Positions 26,981-35,911 of a stretch of 64,000 nt of DNA are shown here, one piece after another. Below the pieces are notes generated by a model that saw only the letters and a list, made by a program, of their open reading frames with translations, made no database searches and was not told the origin of the DNA. The DNA is taken from positions 1 to 64,000 of the forward strand of contig NZ_JAMBNR010000006.1 of NCBI RefSeq assembly GCF_023715205.1, in the 5' to 3' direction. The DNA comes from Mesobacillus maritimus (GTDB lineage Bacteria; Bacillota; Bacilli; Bacillales; Cytobacillaceae). A program made the translations under genes and the position numbers. Every line of letters begins with the position of its first letter. The first letter of the stretch is position 1.

Positions 26981-27853
26981 TTAATCAATAGTAACAGGTT
27001 CAATATGGATCGTTGCACTTTGAACATTGCATTCTTTTTCAAGTCTATACTCAACTTTTTCCGATATTTCATGTCCCTCAATGACATTTAAATTCGGGTT
27101 GACTCTAATTGTTGCTTCTACCAATACTTGATTGCCATGCATCCTTGCTTTAATATCCGTAACCTCTTTTACTCCATTTATATTTTGGACTGTATGTTTA
27201 ATGTGCTCTAAAGAATGAACATCAAATCCATCCGTTAATGTATGGGTGGCTTCATAGAAAATCGACCACGCAGTTTTACAAATAATCACACCAACAATAA
27301 TTCCAGCAATCGTATCAATGGAAGGTACTCCTAATTGTGCACCCATGATTCCAATAAAAGCCCCAACGCTAACAAGCGCATCCGAACGGTTATCATAGGC
27401 TATCGCACGAATGCTAGAGCTGTTAATTTTCTGACTCAAACTTAAATTATAACGAGAAATACCATACATTGCAGCGGCACATATAAGTGCTACCCAGGCC
27501 GCCACCATATCAGGTGTCGCCGTTTGTTGTCTGAAGATGGACTGAATACCGTCGAGAATAACCTGAAGACCGACTGTCACCATGATAAATGAGGCAATTA
27601 ATGAAGCAATCGATTCTGCACGATAATGTCCATATAAATGATTTTGGTCGGCGGGTTTCCGTGAAATCCGAAGACCAATTAAAACTGCAACGGAGGCAAT
27701 AATGTCCGTACTATTATTTAAACCGTCTGCCCAAAGAGCGTCTGATTGCCAAATGGCTCCGGCTGTGAGTTTGACTGCAGCGAGGACGAGATAAGCGATG
27801 ATGCTTATCCAAGCTCCTTTTTCACCAGATTTTATTTGTTCATCTCTTTCCAT
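26981..27853 (-). CDS. Cation diffusion facilitator, MneP/MneS-like
   Basis: A 290-residue CDF exporter with six membrane helices and a C-terminal cytoplasmic domain (about 210-290). Metal-site motifs are SDALWADGLNNSTD in helix 2 and YDNRSDALVS in helix 5; the Asp-rich pattern without the zinc-type His suits manganese or iron rather than zinc. Resembles B. subtilis MneP and MneS. GGAGGAAAAGAC precedes ATG at 27853. Together with the CNNM gene 3 kb away, the region holds two metal exporters. Confidence 0.9.
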   Translation of the reverse strand: MERDEQIKSGEKGAWISIIAYLVLAAVKLTAGAIWQSDALWADGLNNSTDIIASVAVLIGLRISRKPADQNHLYGHYRAESIASLIASFIMVTVGLQVILDGIQSIFRQQTATPDMVAAWVALICAAAMYGISRYNLSLSQKINSSSIRAIAYDNRSDALVSVGAFIGIMGAQLGVPSIDTIAGIIVGVIICKTAWSIFYEATHTLTDGFDVHSLEHIKHTVQNINGVKEVTDIKARMHGNQVLVEATIRVNPNLNVIEGHEISEKVEYRLEKECNVQSATIHIEPVTID

Positions 27854-28312
27854 GTCTTTTCCTCCAACTATCTTATGTACATTCAAATCTATCAAAACAA
27901 ACCTTAGTGGGACTATAGAAACAATTTGTGATGAGGGCAGAAGTATTGACTCACTGAAACACTTTTTTAAAAGGACATTCGTGTTGTTTGAATCTTATGA
28001 TTGTGAAGTTTAATGAGTAAAATGATCAGTTCTGTTTCAGAAACAAGAATAAACGAATAGGCATTAGTTTTAACTAAGATTGCTTTAAGCATACCAAGCG
28101 ATTACCGCTGTTTAAGTTTCCCTATTTTCACCTTCTTAAACCAATTTTAGGAGTATAAGCCTGGTTTTCTTTATCGAGTATAAGGATTCTCGCTGGAATG
28201 TACCTAGCAATAATTAACGAGTGAGCTTTGTTAAAGCTAATCTTTGGTTAAATAAAGCTGAGAATAAATCAAACTGAGATGGCTTTGCTTAGCTCGCAAA
28301 GAAATATGAAAG
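27854..28312. other. Gene-free stretch upstream of the feo remnant
   Basis: About 460 bases without a coding frame. TGAGAATAAATCA near 28259 recalls half of a Fur box and could be a relic of the lost feo operon's control; this is weak. Confidence 0.35.
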
Positions 28313-28544
28313 GTGGATTACCATACTAAAACATTGAAATTAGGAGAAAAAGCACGAATTAAAAATAAAACCGGTACAAATAAATTTATACGGAAAAGGT
28401 ACTAGCTAGGAATATGTGAAGTTTCTGAAGTATGTATAAAATGTTATATGCCTTTCGGAGGGCAATAATGGTAGGGTCCCATGCGGGCAATGTGTAGCCA
28501 TCCGGAAAAATGGAACAAACATATCGAATAAAAAAACTCAATAA
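28313..28544 (+). pseudogene. feoA remnant with stop and frameshift
   Basis: Starting at GTG after AAAGGTG, the frame reads TLKLGEKARIKNKTGTNKFI then meets TAG, and goes on as LGICEVSEVCIKCYMPFGG before a second stop. Another frame carries the expected end, PCGQCVAIRKNGTNIS. Together these are the core of FeoA, the small SH3-like subunit of the ferrous iron transporter. One nonsense codon and at least one frameshift make it non-functional. Confidence 0.8.
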
Positions 28545-28545
28545 A

Positions 28546-28642
28546 AAAAGCGACCGGCTTACTCAATTGGGATGTTTTGGCCATTGCTTACGCTTTGCTG
28601 TTCTTGATTTATCAAGGAGAAATAATACTCGGTTCATCATAG
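28546..28642 (+). pseudogene. feoB C-terminal fragment
   Basis: The frame NWDVLAIAYALLFLIYQGEI then ILGSS and TAG matches the last membrane helix of FeoB (pattern TxAYxLxFLVYQGG). It begins almost where feoA ends, so about 2 kb of feoB, including the G-protein domain, has been deleted. Identification rests on context plus about 25 residues. Confidence 0.6.
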
Positions 28643-28658
28643 AAAGGAGTTGTGACGG

Positions 28659-28782
28659 ATGCTTACAAATATAGTGATTGGCGGGATGATGATTTTTGGA
28701 TACTTTGAATAGGTTTTATATCGGTTTATTAGCAATCAAGAAAAGGGGAATATGCAACATATTCAATAAAAAATTCATGTAG
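28659..28782 (+). pseudogene. FeoB-associated Cys-rich membrane protein remnant
   Basis: MLTNIVIGGMMIFGYFE is followed by TAG where relatives have Trp (GYxxWxLYR), then VLYRFISNQEKG; a shifted frame continues KRGICNIFNKK, matching the GKCAACSLNK tail with one Cys lost. AAAGGAG is still present before ATG. This small protein normally follows feoB, so its decay agrees with loss of the whole operon. Confidence 0.7.
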
Positions 28783-28912
28783 TACTAGTAGCTGTTGTCC
28801 TCAGCAAACTAAGGGAGAATAGGTGTAAATGGGAAGGGAAATCCATCCTTCCCATATTATATTGGGGAAGTACAGGGAGAGGACGAATAATTGAAGTAGT
28901 AAGGTGAATCAT

Positions 28913-29224
28913 TTAAATAGTATCTGATGATTCAATGAGCTGTCCTTTCCCGCAATAGTTCTGTTCATTTGTGAGTATTTTGTAAACGTTTTCAAGTTCG
29001 GTTTTTGGATTTGTTCCTTCAATGATAATTTTGAGTGCAGTATGAGGTTCGACGGTTAATAAAAAGGAAACAAGTTTAGTAAGTGATGAAGCGTCAACCA
29101 CTTTCTGCTTACTAGCTAAAAAGATAGTTCCATTCATTTGTTTAAAAACTTGGTGGATTTCAAGCATTTGTCTAAAGGAATAACGTCTTTGGACAATTAG
29201 ATGGGATGAAACAACCTCATTCAT
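28913..29224 (-). CDS. HPr-like domain protein lacking the phospho-histidine
   Basis: A 103-residue protein whose central part (FKQMNGTIFLASKQKVVDAS onward, then SSLTKLVSFLLTVEP and ALKIIIEGTNP) follows the HPr beta-alpha pattern, where FxSxIxLxKxGKxVNAKSIMGLLSL is usual. The GxHARP loop with catalytic His15 is absent, so it cannot serve as a PTS phosphocarrier by the normal route. AAAAGGAGCC precedes ATG. It might be regulatory or structural. Fold call moderate. Confidence 0.6.
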   Translation of the reverse strand: MNEVVSSHLIVQRRYSFRQMLEIHQVFKQMNGTIFLASKQKVVDASSLTKLVSFLLTVEPHTALKIIIEGTNPKTELENVYKILTNEQNYCGKGQLIESSDTI

Positions 29225-29372
29225 TTTTTATTTGGCTCCTTTTTCTAGTCTAGTTATTTTCATTTACCCTTTTGAAAAGATGCATAAACTAGGCAAAAGG
29301 TCGGATTAATGGTATTTAATTGTAAAGAATAGGATATGTTTAGGTCGTAGAAGTGAAGAGGGAGGAAGTCCA

Positions 29373-30548
29373 GTGTTAACAATTATTAAAAATGGTGAAG
29401 TGTACGCCCCAAACTTCTTAGGGCAAAAAGATATTCTACTAATTGGAGATAAAATTGGGGCAATAGCTGACAAGATTGAGAAGCCCACAGACTTTGTAGA
29501 GGTTCAAGTGGTCGATGCTACGAACAAACTAGTGGTACCGGGATTTATTGATGGACATGTCCATATTATTGGCGGTGGAGGAGAAGGAGGTTACAAAACA
29601 AGAACACCAGAAATTCAATTGAACGAAATTCTTCTTGCTGGGGTAACCACCATTGTTGGTGTTATTGGAACGGATGGGACTACACGTACGATGACTTCTT
29701 TGATTGCAAAAGCCCGAGCGCTAGAGGAAGAGGGGATATCATGTTATGTCCTTACGGGATCCTATCAGGTACCTGTTAAGACATTAATGGGCAAAATTGA
29801 GGATGATTTAATCCTAATCGATAAGATTATTGGGGCTGGTGAGATTGCAATTGCTGATCATCGTTCATCACAGCCGACGGTCGAGGAGTTAGCTAAGATT
29901 GGTTCAGCGGCAAGAATCGGTGGAATGTTATCTGGAAAATCTGGAATCGTTAATATCCATGTTGGTGATAGTCCTAGTCATCTAGATTTGATTGAAAAAG
30001 TGGTCGCAAAAACGGACATCCCTATTCAGCAGTTTTATCCTACCCATATAAATCGAAATGCTCCTCTTTTTGAGGCTGGGATTGCTTATGCTAAGAAAGG
30101 GGGAAATGTTGATTTTACGACCAGTTCCATTCCAAAATTTATTGAAGAAGGAGAAGTAAAATGTAGCACAGCCTTGCGGAAAATGCTTGAGGCAGGTGTC
30201 GACTTATCAAGAATAACTTTTACCTCAGACGCTCAAGGTAGTTTACCTGATTTTGATCCATCAGGTGAACTCATCGGATTAAAAATTGGCCAAATCTCTT
30301 CCTTGTTTGATGAAGTGCGAGACAGTGTTATTAAAGAGGAAATTCCACTTATGCAAGCTTTACAAGTTATTACTAAAAACCCTGCTGAGCGATTGAAATT
30401 AACCCAAAAAGGAATAATTATGGAAGGAAAAGATGCGGATATCGTTCTGCTACAAAAAGAAGACTTAATCATTGACACTGTTATCTCCAAAGGGAAGGTT
30501 ATGGTTGAAAACCAAGTGGTAAAGATAAAAGGAACTTTTGATTCGTAA
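29373..30548 (+). CDS. iadA: Beta-aspartyl (isoaspartyl) dipeptidase
   Basis: A 391-residue amidohydrolase of the IadA type, which cleaves isoaspartyl dipeptides from degraded proteins. Metal-binding HVH is in GFIDGHVHIIGGGGEGGY near residue 65, with the family's GGGGEGG loop directly after; later IHVGD and TSDAQGSLPDF motifs supply the remaining ligands and catalytic Asp. GTG start after GGGAGGAAG. Stands alone. The full set of motifs makes the call firm. Confidence 0.92.
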   Translation: MLTIIKNGEVYAPNFLGQKDILLIGDKIGAIADKIEKPTDFVEVQVVDATNKLVVPGFIDGHVHIIGGGGEGGYKTRTPEIQLNEILLAGVTTIVGVIGTDGTTRTMTSLIAKARALEEEGISCYVLTGSYQVPVKTLMGKIEDDLILIDKIIGAGEIAIADHRSSQPTVEELAKIGSAARIGGMLSGKSGIVNIHVGDSPSHLDLIEKVVAKTDIPIQQFYPTHINRNAPLFEAGIAYAKKGGNVDFTTSSIPKFIEEGEVKCSTALRKMLEAGVDLSRITFTSDAQGSLPDFDPSGELIGLKIGQISSLFDEVRDSVIKEEIPLMQALQVITKNPAERLKLTQKGIIMEGKDADIVLLQKEDLIIDTVISKGKVMVENQVVKIKGTFDS

Positions 30549-30659
30549 TTTCGATACTCCGTTCAGAAAAGATTCACAAAAATGTTTTAAACGGTTTTAA
30601 TTCCCTATGATAAATTATGTTAGTTTAAAGAAAAGAGAAGTCGTAGGGAGGTAGAAGGG

Positions 30660-30749
30660 GTGGAGCTGTTCTCAATTACTCTCAGTATCGCTAGCATAAT
30701 GGTTTTAATTTATTTTATTGGACATTCGATTGCTGATAAATCGAACTAA
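30660..30749 (+). CDS. Predicted 29-residue single-helix membrane peptide
   Basis: GTG start preceded by AGGGAGGTAGAAG, then a hydrophobic helix (FSITLSIASIMVLIYFIGHS) and a short polar tail ADKSN before TAA, with a perfect terminator two bases later. The tight packing of ribosome site, frame and terminator supports translation. Short membrane peptides of this kind occur near respiratory and spore genes; function unknown. Confidence 0.55.
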   Translation: MELFSITLSIASIMVLIYFIGHSIADKSN

Positions 30750-30750
30750 C

Positions 30751-30788
30751 AAAAAGGCTGAAGCTTAAATTTAAGCTTCAGCCTTTTT
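30751..30788 (+). terminator. Terminator after the 29-residue peptide gene
   Basis: AAAAAGGCTGAAGCTTAAA is a near-perfect arm of a 19-bp palindromic stem ending in CCTTTTTG. Confidence 0.9.
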
Positions 30789-30895
30789 GCTGACTTTAAC
30801 CAGAGTCAGATATTTAGCTTTCCTCCTTTATTTTTAAGATACGCATATAACTGGTTATGATGGGTAATAAGGATACAGAAGAAGGAGGAATTCAC

Positions 30896-32275
30896 TTGGA
30901 GAATTATCGGATTGAAAGAGATACTATCGGTGAAATTAAAGTACCTGTAGGAAAGTACTGGGGAGCACAGACCCAAAGAAGTAAACAAAACTTTAAAATC
31001 GGATCCGAAATCATGCCGATTGAAGTTATTTATGCCTTTGCACACATAAAAAAAGCAGCAGCGAAGGTTAATGCTTCGTTAGGAAACCTTAATAAAAATA
31101 AAAGCACTGCCATTATGTCTGCCTGTGATGAAATCATTAATGGGAACTGGGATGAGCATTTTCCCCTTGTTGTATGGCAAACGGGAAGCGGTACGCAAAC
31201 CAATATGAATGTAAATGAGGTTATCGCTCGAAGAGGAATGGAAATAATGGAGAAGCAAGGAGTTAGTGAAAATATCCATCCAAATGATGATGTTAACATG
31301 GCTCAAAGTTCAAATGATACTTTTCCTACGGCAATGCATATTGCAGCTTTACAGTCAGTTACCCAACAATTACTACCAGTACTTAACGAATTAATTGCTA
31401 CTCTGCAAACGAAAGAAGATGAATTCTCTGGAATCATTAAAATAGGCAGAACACATCTCCAAGACGCGACCCCGTTAACATTAAGTCAGGAGGTTAGTGG
31501 ATGGCGCGCAATGGTAGAAAAGGACAAAAAAATGATTGAAAGCACGCTAGTATACCTTCAGGATCTTGCCATTGGAGGGACAGCAGTTGGTACAGGAATT
31601 AATGCAGATAAAAAGTTTGGGGAGTTAATGGCACAGGAAATTTCAAAGCAAACTTATTTGAGCTTTCAATCAGCACCAAATAAATTTCAAGCGCTAACCT
31701 CGCATGATGAATTGGTTCATCTTCACGGAGCGTTAAAAGCTTTAGCCGCTGATTTGATGAAAATTGCCAATGATGTGCGCTGGCTTGCGAGTGGACCAAG
31801 AAGTGGCATTGGGGAGCTTACCATTCCTGCAAATGAACCGGGAAGTTCGATTATGCCTGGTAAGGTGAACCCAACTCAAAGCGAAGCCTTGACTATGATA
31901 GCCACGCAAGTATTCGGAAATGATGCGACCATTGGATTTGCTGCTAGCCAAGGAAATTTTGAGTTGAACGTATTTAAACCAGTTATTATTTATAACTTTC
32001 TTCAAAGTGTGAAACTGTTAGCGGATGGGATGAAGAGTTTCCATGATAAATGTGTCGTGGGAATTGTTGCAAACACAGAAACCATTAAAGCCAACTTAGA
32101 AAATTCATTAATGCTAGTAACTGCGCTCAATCCATATATTGGCTATGAAAAGGCTGCTAAAATAGCCAAATTAGCTTATAACGAAAATCTTACCTTAAGA
32201 GAAGCTGCTATTAAAACAGGATTTTTAACTGAAGAGGAATATGACAAGTGGGTCAGACCGGATAACATGATTTAA
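30896..32275 (+). CDS. fumC: Class II fumarate hydratase
   Basis: A 459-residue class II fumarase converting fumarate and L-malate in the TCA cycle. Superfamily signatures are all present: [12 protein letters not shown] near 100, [11 protein letters not shown] near 140, [10 protein letters not shown] near 185 and the flexible [11 protein letters not shown] loop near 315 with the catalytic Ser. TTG start with GAAGGAGGAATTCAC; an upstream in-frame ATG lacks a site. Monocistronic with its own terminator. Confidence 0.95.
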   Translation: MENYRIERDTIGEIKVPVGKYWGAQTQRSKQNFKIGSEIMPIEVIYAFAHIKKAAAKVNASLGNLNKNKSTAIMSACDEIINGNWDEHFPLVVWQTGSGTQTNMNVNEVIARRGMEIMEKQGVSENIHPNDDVNMAQSSNDTFPTAMHIAALQSVTQQLLPVLNELIATLQTKEDEFSGIIKIGRTHLQDATPLTLSQEVSGWRAMVEKDKKMIESTLVYLQDLAIGGTAVGTGINADKKFGELMAQEISKQTYLSFQSAPNKFQALTSHDELVHLHGALKALAADLMKIANDVRWLASGPRSGIGELTIPANEPGSSIMPGKVNPTQSEALTMIATQVFGNDATIGFAASQGNFELNVFKPVIIYNFLQSVKLLADGMKSFHDKCVVGIVANTETIKANLENSLMLVTALNPYIGYEKAAKIAKLAYNENLTLREAAIKTGFLTEEEYDKWVRPDNMI

Positions 32276-32282
32276 CAAAATG

Positions 32283-32312
32283 TAAGCCCCCTTCTTAAAG
32301 AAGGGGGCTTAG
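32283..32312 (+). terminator. Terminator after fumC
   Basis: TAAGCCCCCTTC pairs with GAAGGGGGCTTA around TTAAA. Confidence 0.8.
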
Positions 32313-32356
32313 CCATTCTATAATTTAATTTTACTTACCTTACTGATCTTACTTAA

Positions 32357-32557
32357 TTAGCGCTGTGTACCGCTCATTTGTTGCTGCGCCATGCTTACAA
32401 GACGCTTAGTGATTTCTCCACCAACAGAACCGTTAGCACGAGAAGTAGTTTCTGCTCCAAGATTTACACCAAATTCTGAAGCAATTTCATACTTCATTTG
32501 CTCAAGAGCTTGCTCAACACCAGGAACCAATAATTGATTAGAATTGTTACTTGCCAT
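32357..32557 (-). CDS. Alpha/beta-type small acid-soluble spore protein
   Basis: A 66-residue SASP, the DNA-coating protein of dormant spores. It shows the germination protease site in [14 protein letters not shown], the second conserved block [19 protein letters not shown], and the Asn/Gln-rich start [25 protein letters not shown] precedes ATG; the longer frame upstream is not used. A SigG-like -10 lies upstream. Expression in the forespore is inferred. Confidence 0.95.
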   Translation of the reverse strand: MASNNSNQLLVPGVEQALEQMKYEIASEFGVNLGAETTSRANGSVGGEITKRLVSMAQQQMSGTQR

Positions 32558-32598
32558 TAATGTTTCCTCCTTTGTGTTTTCACTAGTTGTTTTTGGGT

Positions 32599-32605
32599 TA
32601 GTATG
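32599..32605 (-). promoter_or_regulatory. SigG-like -10 element of the SASP gene
   Basis: CATACTA on the minus strand, 42 bases before the SASP start, fits the CATnnTA forespore consensus. The -35 region (AGTAAA) is poor. Confidence 0.45.
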
Positions 32606-32868
32606 GACTTGAACCAAGATGACTTTACTAGTCATTGCACCTGCCTAACCCTCGATGTGAATGAAGCTTGCTTTTTGAAAAACTGTTGTGCTGTTTGTGT
32701 TGTTATTTTGTTTTGTTGATGTGTTGTTAAGAGTATTATGACTCGAATATCCGGTTCCTATTCAAAAAAAATAAATGGAAATTAATTCCTCATTCTAAAC
32801 TATTGTACATAAGTAATCTGAGCAAGTTGCAAAATAACTATATGTACAAATAGTAGGAGGAAATGAAT
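32606..32868. other. Gene-free stretch between SASP and zinc-ribbon gene
   Basis: Contains a G/T-rich tract (TGTTGTTATTTTGTTTTG near 32700) and no frame or recognisable motif. Confidence 0.4.
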
Positions 32869-33111
32869 ATGGGGATGTGTCCAATTTGTAACGGCTTTAG
32901 GCAGTTGGAAACCAATTGTCAACAGTGCGGGACCAACATGGTAAACGAAGGACGGGAAGCCGAGTATTATGATGATTATAGTCCATACATGCCGATTGAT
33001 GAGATGAAGCTAGAAGATGGTTACCCGCAAAATTTTATAAATGAGGAATGCCCACATCTATATGTTTGTCCTAATTGTGGGGCTGACCAAATTATTTTGA
33101 TAAAAGAATAA
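32869..33111 (+). CDS. Small zinc-ribbon-like protein
   Basis: An 80-residue protein with three Cys pairs: MCPICNG at the N-terminus, CQQCGTN near 20, and CPNCGAD near the C-terminus, giving one or two zinc ribbons, joined by an acidic tyrosine-rich segment (EYYDDYSPYMP). The ATG at 32869 is chosen because AGGAGG is 7 bases upstream; the ATG at 32863 would be too close. Family not identified by name. A terminator follows directly. Confidence 0.75.
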   Translation: MGMCPICNGFRQLETNCQQCGTNMVNEGREAEYYDDYSPYMPIDEMKLEDGYPQNFINEECPHLYVCPNCGADQIILIKE

Positions 33112-33134
33112 CCCCCAAGGTTTGGGGGTTATTT
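33112..33134 (+). terminator. Terminator after the zinc-ribbon gene
   Basis: AACCCCCAA pairs with TTGGGGGTT, then ATTT. Confidence 0.8.
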
Positions 33135-33171
33135 CTCTCTAGAAGCAAGGTTGTCCAGCTAAAGTCTATAT

Positions 33172-33325
33172 GCCCCTGAACGAGCGGCTTCCGCTTTTCT
33201 ATTGTCTAGCTCCAGCGGCTAGGTGCTCGGGTCATAAGTCAATCCGTCTAGAAGGTTAAAGAACAACCTTCTGGCCGGCTCGCCTTATGCCTGTCGCCCC
33301 TGAACGAGCCGCTTTCGCTTTTCTT
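33172..33325. repeat. Intergenic repeat with internal direct and inverted repeats
   Basis: GCCCCTGAACGAGCGGCTTC (33172) recurs as GCCCCTGAACGAGCCGCTTT (33296), each followed by CGCTTTTCT. Between them are GTCTAGCTCCAGCGGCTAGG and a hairpin AGAAGGTT/AACCTTCT (33250-33272). The GTCTAGCTCCAGCG segment recalls a repeat that is scattered through many Bacillaceae genomes. It is more GC-rich than its surroundings and abuts the msmX stop. Confidence 0.6.
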
Positions 33326-33326
33326 A

Positions 33327-34424
33327 TTATCGGATTCTTAATTCTGTTTCTTTATCGAAGAAGTGAACTTTGTTCATATCTAACGCGAGTTCAAGAGTTT
33401 CTCCTGCTGTGATATCTGTACGAGAATCAACACGAGCGATGAAATCTTGTCCTTCAAGAGAAGAATAAACCATAGTTTCTGCACCGTGAAGTTCAGATAC
33501 ATCTACTTTTGCTTTAAATGTAGCACCTTGAGCTGCATCAATGAATACTTGCTCATCATGAAGATCTTCTGGACGTATACCTAGGACAACTTCCTTGCCT
33601 ACATATCCTTGTTCACGCAATACTTTCATTTTTCCAGCTGGAATCGCAATGGATGTTTTGCCAACTACAAATTTTCCATCTTCCAGTTTTCCGTTGATGA
33701 AGTTCATTGCTGGTGAACCAATAAATCCTGCGACAAAGATGTTTTCTGGTTTTTCATAAACATCCTTAGGAGCTCCAACTTGTTGAATGAGTCCATCTTT
33801 CATAACAACAAGGCGTGTTGCCATTGTCATCGCTTCTGTTTGGTCATGCGTTACATAGATGGTTGTCGTTTCAAGACGACGGTGTAGTTTCGCGATTTCA
33901 GAACGCATTTGAACACGTAATTTTGCATCAAGGTTAGATAATGGCTCGTCCATTAAGAAAACTTTTGCATCACGTACAATTGCACGTCCTAATGCAACAC
34001 GCTGGCGCTGACCACCAGAAAGTGCTTTCGGCTTACGCTTTAAATATTCTTCAAGTCCAAGAATTTTGGCTGCTTCTTGTACACGACGGTCGATTTCATC
34101 TTTAGGAAACTTACGAAGTTTTAATCCAAAAGCCATATTATCATAAACTGTCATATGTGGATAAAGGGCATAGTTTTGGAAAACCATCGCGATGTCACGG
34201 TCTTTAGGAGCAACGTCGTTAACACGCTTTCCATCAATATAGAAATCTCCTTTAGAAATTTCCTCGAGACCTGCAATCATACGCAAAGTTGTCGACTTAC
34301 CACATCCAGAAGGACCAACAAACACAATGAATTCTTTATCTTGAATATGAAGATTAAAGTCTGTAACAGCGGTTACATTATTATCGTAAATTTTATAAAT
34401 ATGATCTAATTTTAACTCGGCCAT
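33327..34424 (-). CDS. msmX: Multi-sugar ABC transporter ATPase MsmX (UgpC-type)
   Basis: A 365-residue ATPase that energises several carbohydrate ABC importers. Walker A GPSGCGKST near residue 38, Q-loop, signature LSGGQRQRVALGRA near 135, Walker B VFLMDEPLSNLD and a C-terminal TOBE domain (about 235-365). It is nearly collinear with B. subtilis MsmX. It lacks permease partners nearby, as expected for a shared ATPase. A cre-like site upstream suggests carbon catabolite control. Confidence 0.93.
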   Translation of the reverse strand: MAELKLDHIYKIYDNNVTAVTDFNLHIQDKEFIVFVGPSGCGKSTTLRMIAGLEEISKGDFYIDGKRVNDVAPKDRDIAMVFQNYALYPHMTVYDNMAFGLKLRKFPKDEIDRRVQEAAKILGLEEYLKRKPKALSGGQRQRVALGRAIVRDAKVFLMDEPLSNLDAKLRVQMRSEIAKLHRRLETTTIYVTHDQTEAMTMATRLVVMKDGLIQQVGAPKDVYEKPENIFVAGFIGSPAMNFINGKLEDGKFVVGKTSIAIPAGKMKVLREQGYVGKEVVLGIRPEDLHDEQVFIDAAQGATFKAKVDVSELHGAETMVYSSLEGQDFIARVDSRTDITAGETLELALDMNKVHFFDKETELRIR

Positions 34425-34471
34425 GATAAAAGCCTCCTCATTAGTGTTTTGTTTCTAAGGTAAGTCTATCA

Positions 34472-34488
34472 ATTGAAAGCGTTTTAAT
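34472..34488 (-). promoter_or_regulatory. cre-like CcpA site upstream of msmX
   Basis: On the minus strand ATTAAAACGCTTTCAAT matches the cre consensus WTGNAANCGNWNNCAW at all but one key base. It is 48 bases ahead of the start codon. Confidence 0.55.
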
Positions 34489-34542
34489 CATCGGCAAAGT
34501 GCACAAAAATCGGTTGCCCATTTTTTGTGCACTTTGTGATAG

Positions 34543-35445
34543 TCAATTTGATTGTTCGGCCAAGAGGCAGGCTAGATAAACCGTTAATGCCTGGTGAAAA
34601 CCTTTGACATTGACCCCGGTGGACTCTGCGAATTTATCTAATCGGTATTGTAGGGTATTTCGGTGGATATATAGCTTTTTAGCTGCAAGCGAAACATTTG
34701 AATTGTTTTCGAGAAAAACTTTCATGGTTTCTAATAGTTCCGGGTCTTCTTTTAAAACCGGAATAATGTCCAAATCCAATAATTTTCTCGGAACAGGGGC
34801 GAGATTTACCGCAGAGATAATTGGAAAGACTTTTTCAAAGGTGAATATGCTCTCTTTGGAAAGAAGTGAAATCGACTGCGAAAAGAGATCTCTTTCTAAA
34901 TAAAAAGAGTCTCGAATTTCCTCTGGGCTTTGTCGCTCTTTTCCTAGAAAGAAAACAATTTTAATAAAAAAATCATTTTCTAGGGTTGTGCTAATGGATT
35001 GAAAGTCCTGTTCTTCGTAGTCTAATTCAGTTTGCTCTTGGATGATAATCCCGTTGTTTGAATCGAGCCAAATAAAGGGTGAATCCAAAAAGAACTCTTT
35101 AATGGCCTTGTCCCATTCAGCTGAGTCCGTATCTGCATTTTTTATTTGGAATTGAATAAGCCGGGATTTCCCTGCTACAACAGGCGTTGTGTTTCCCTCT
35201 TTAAACAAGAAATCCTGCCACTGTCTTTCTTTTCCGGAAAGAGGAGAAGTTTTGAGGGGGTCAATTAATTCATATAAGTAACTAAGTAGTTCTAGTTGCT
35301 CTTTGCTAATATCCCCCTTTGGAATCCCAAGCCAAATTGGTTCCTGACGGTTCTCTTTTAACCAATAGTATTGGTCAAACGAGGTTTGTGGAGGTACATG
35401 TAGTAGTACTGAATTTTCGAAGTATGTTTGTACTTTATTTAGCAT
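34543..35445 (-). CDS. PucR/CdaR-type helix-turn-helix regulator
   Basis: A 300-residue regulator with a C-terminal PucR-type helix-turn-helix (FLENNSNVSLAAKKLYIHRN, then TLQYRLDKF) at about 245-290. The N-terminal 230 residues are weakly conserved, probably a sensor. It lies directly upstream of msmX in the same direction (118 bases), so it may control msmX or be read separately. Start at MLNKVQ has AAGGAC correctly spaced. Ligand unknown. Confidence 0.8.
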   Translation of the reverse strand: MLNKVQTYFENSVLLHVPPQTSFDQYYWLKENRQEPIWLGIPKGDISKEQLELLSYLYELIDPLKTSPLSGKERQWQDFLFKEGNTTPVVAGKSRLIQFQIKNADTDSAEWDKAIKEFFLDSPFIWLDSNNGIIIQEQTELDYEEQDFQSISTTLENDFFIKIVFFLGKERQSPEEIRDSFYLERDLFSQSISLLSKESIFTFEKVFPIISAVNLAPVPRKLLDLDIIPVLKEDPELLETMKVFLENNSNVSLAAKKLYIHRNTLQYRLDKFAESTGVNVKGFHQALTVYLACLLAEQSN

Positions 35446-35633
35446 GCTATAAGTCCTTACCATCCTTTTTTACTAATATTCGCATATCGCCGATTAAATA
35501 GCCTGTAATCTTTATAGTTGAGCATAAGGGTTTAAGCTAATGATTTTATGTAAAACGCCTTTATTATAGATACTATACCGTTTTTAAGCAAAAGTGAAAA
35601 CAGACACCTTTTGTGGAGGTGTCTGATGTTTGA

Positions 35634-35846
35634 TTATTTATCATATACATGAAACAACATGAGCTCATGTATTTGACTCTCGAGCTTTTGTTGCTGTTCA
35701 TCAGTAGGTTGGATGTCTTTCCATTCTATCTGACCATTCTGATGATAAATGCCACTATACTTTTGTTTAAGATAATAAAATGAAAAGCGCCACCCAGGAA
35801 TATCGGTATTCTCGTAGAGTGGTTTAATTTGAAAATGAGTGAACAT
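35634..35846 (-). CDS. YheE-like protein (DUF5342)
   Basis: A 70-residue protein beginning MFTHFQIKPLYENTDIPGW, with the FSFYYLKQKYSGIYHQNG segment of YheE. It is the last gene of the YheCD operon, as yheE follows yheCD in B. subtilis. GGGGGGAG precedes ATG. Function unknown, likely spore-related by context. Confidence 0.85.
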   Translation of the reverse strand: MFTHFQIKPLYENTDIPGWRFSFYYLKQKYSGIYHQNGQIEWKDIQPTDEQQQKLESQIHELMLFHVYDK

Positions 35847-35911
35847 TGCTGACTCCCCCCTTGCTTTTATTGTACTGGTTGTCGAAGGGGACAGCAATGA
35901 TAATAACAAAG

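Noticed and set aside
26839-27087. Longer N-terminus for the histidine kinase at 25684
   Set aside because: It would run through the terminator of the CDF gene, lacks a ribosome site, and a good site stands before MQAITQ.
28659-28712. 17-residue peptide MLTNIVIGGMMIFGYFE as a real small protein
   Set aside because: It ends at an amber codon replacing the conserved Trp of the FeoB-associated Cys-rich protein, and the rest follows in broken frames.
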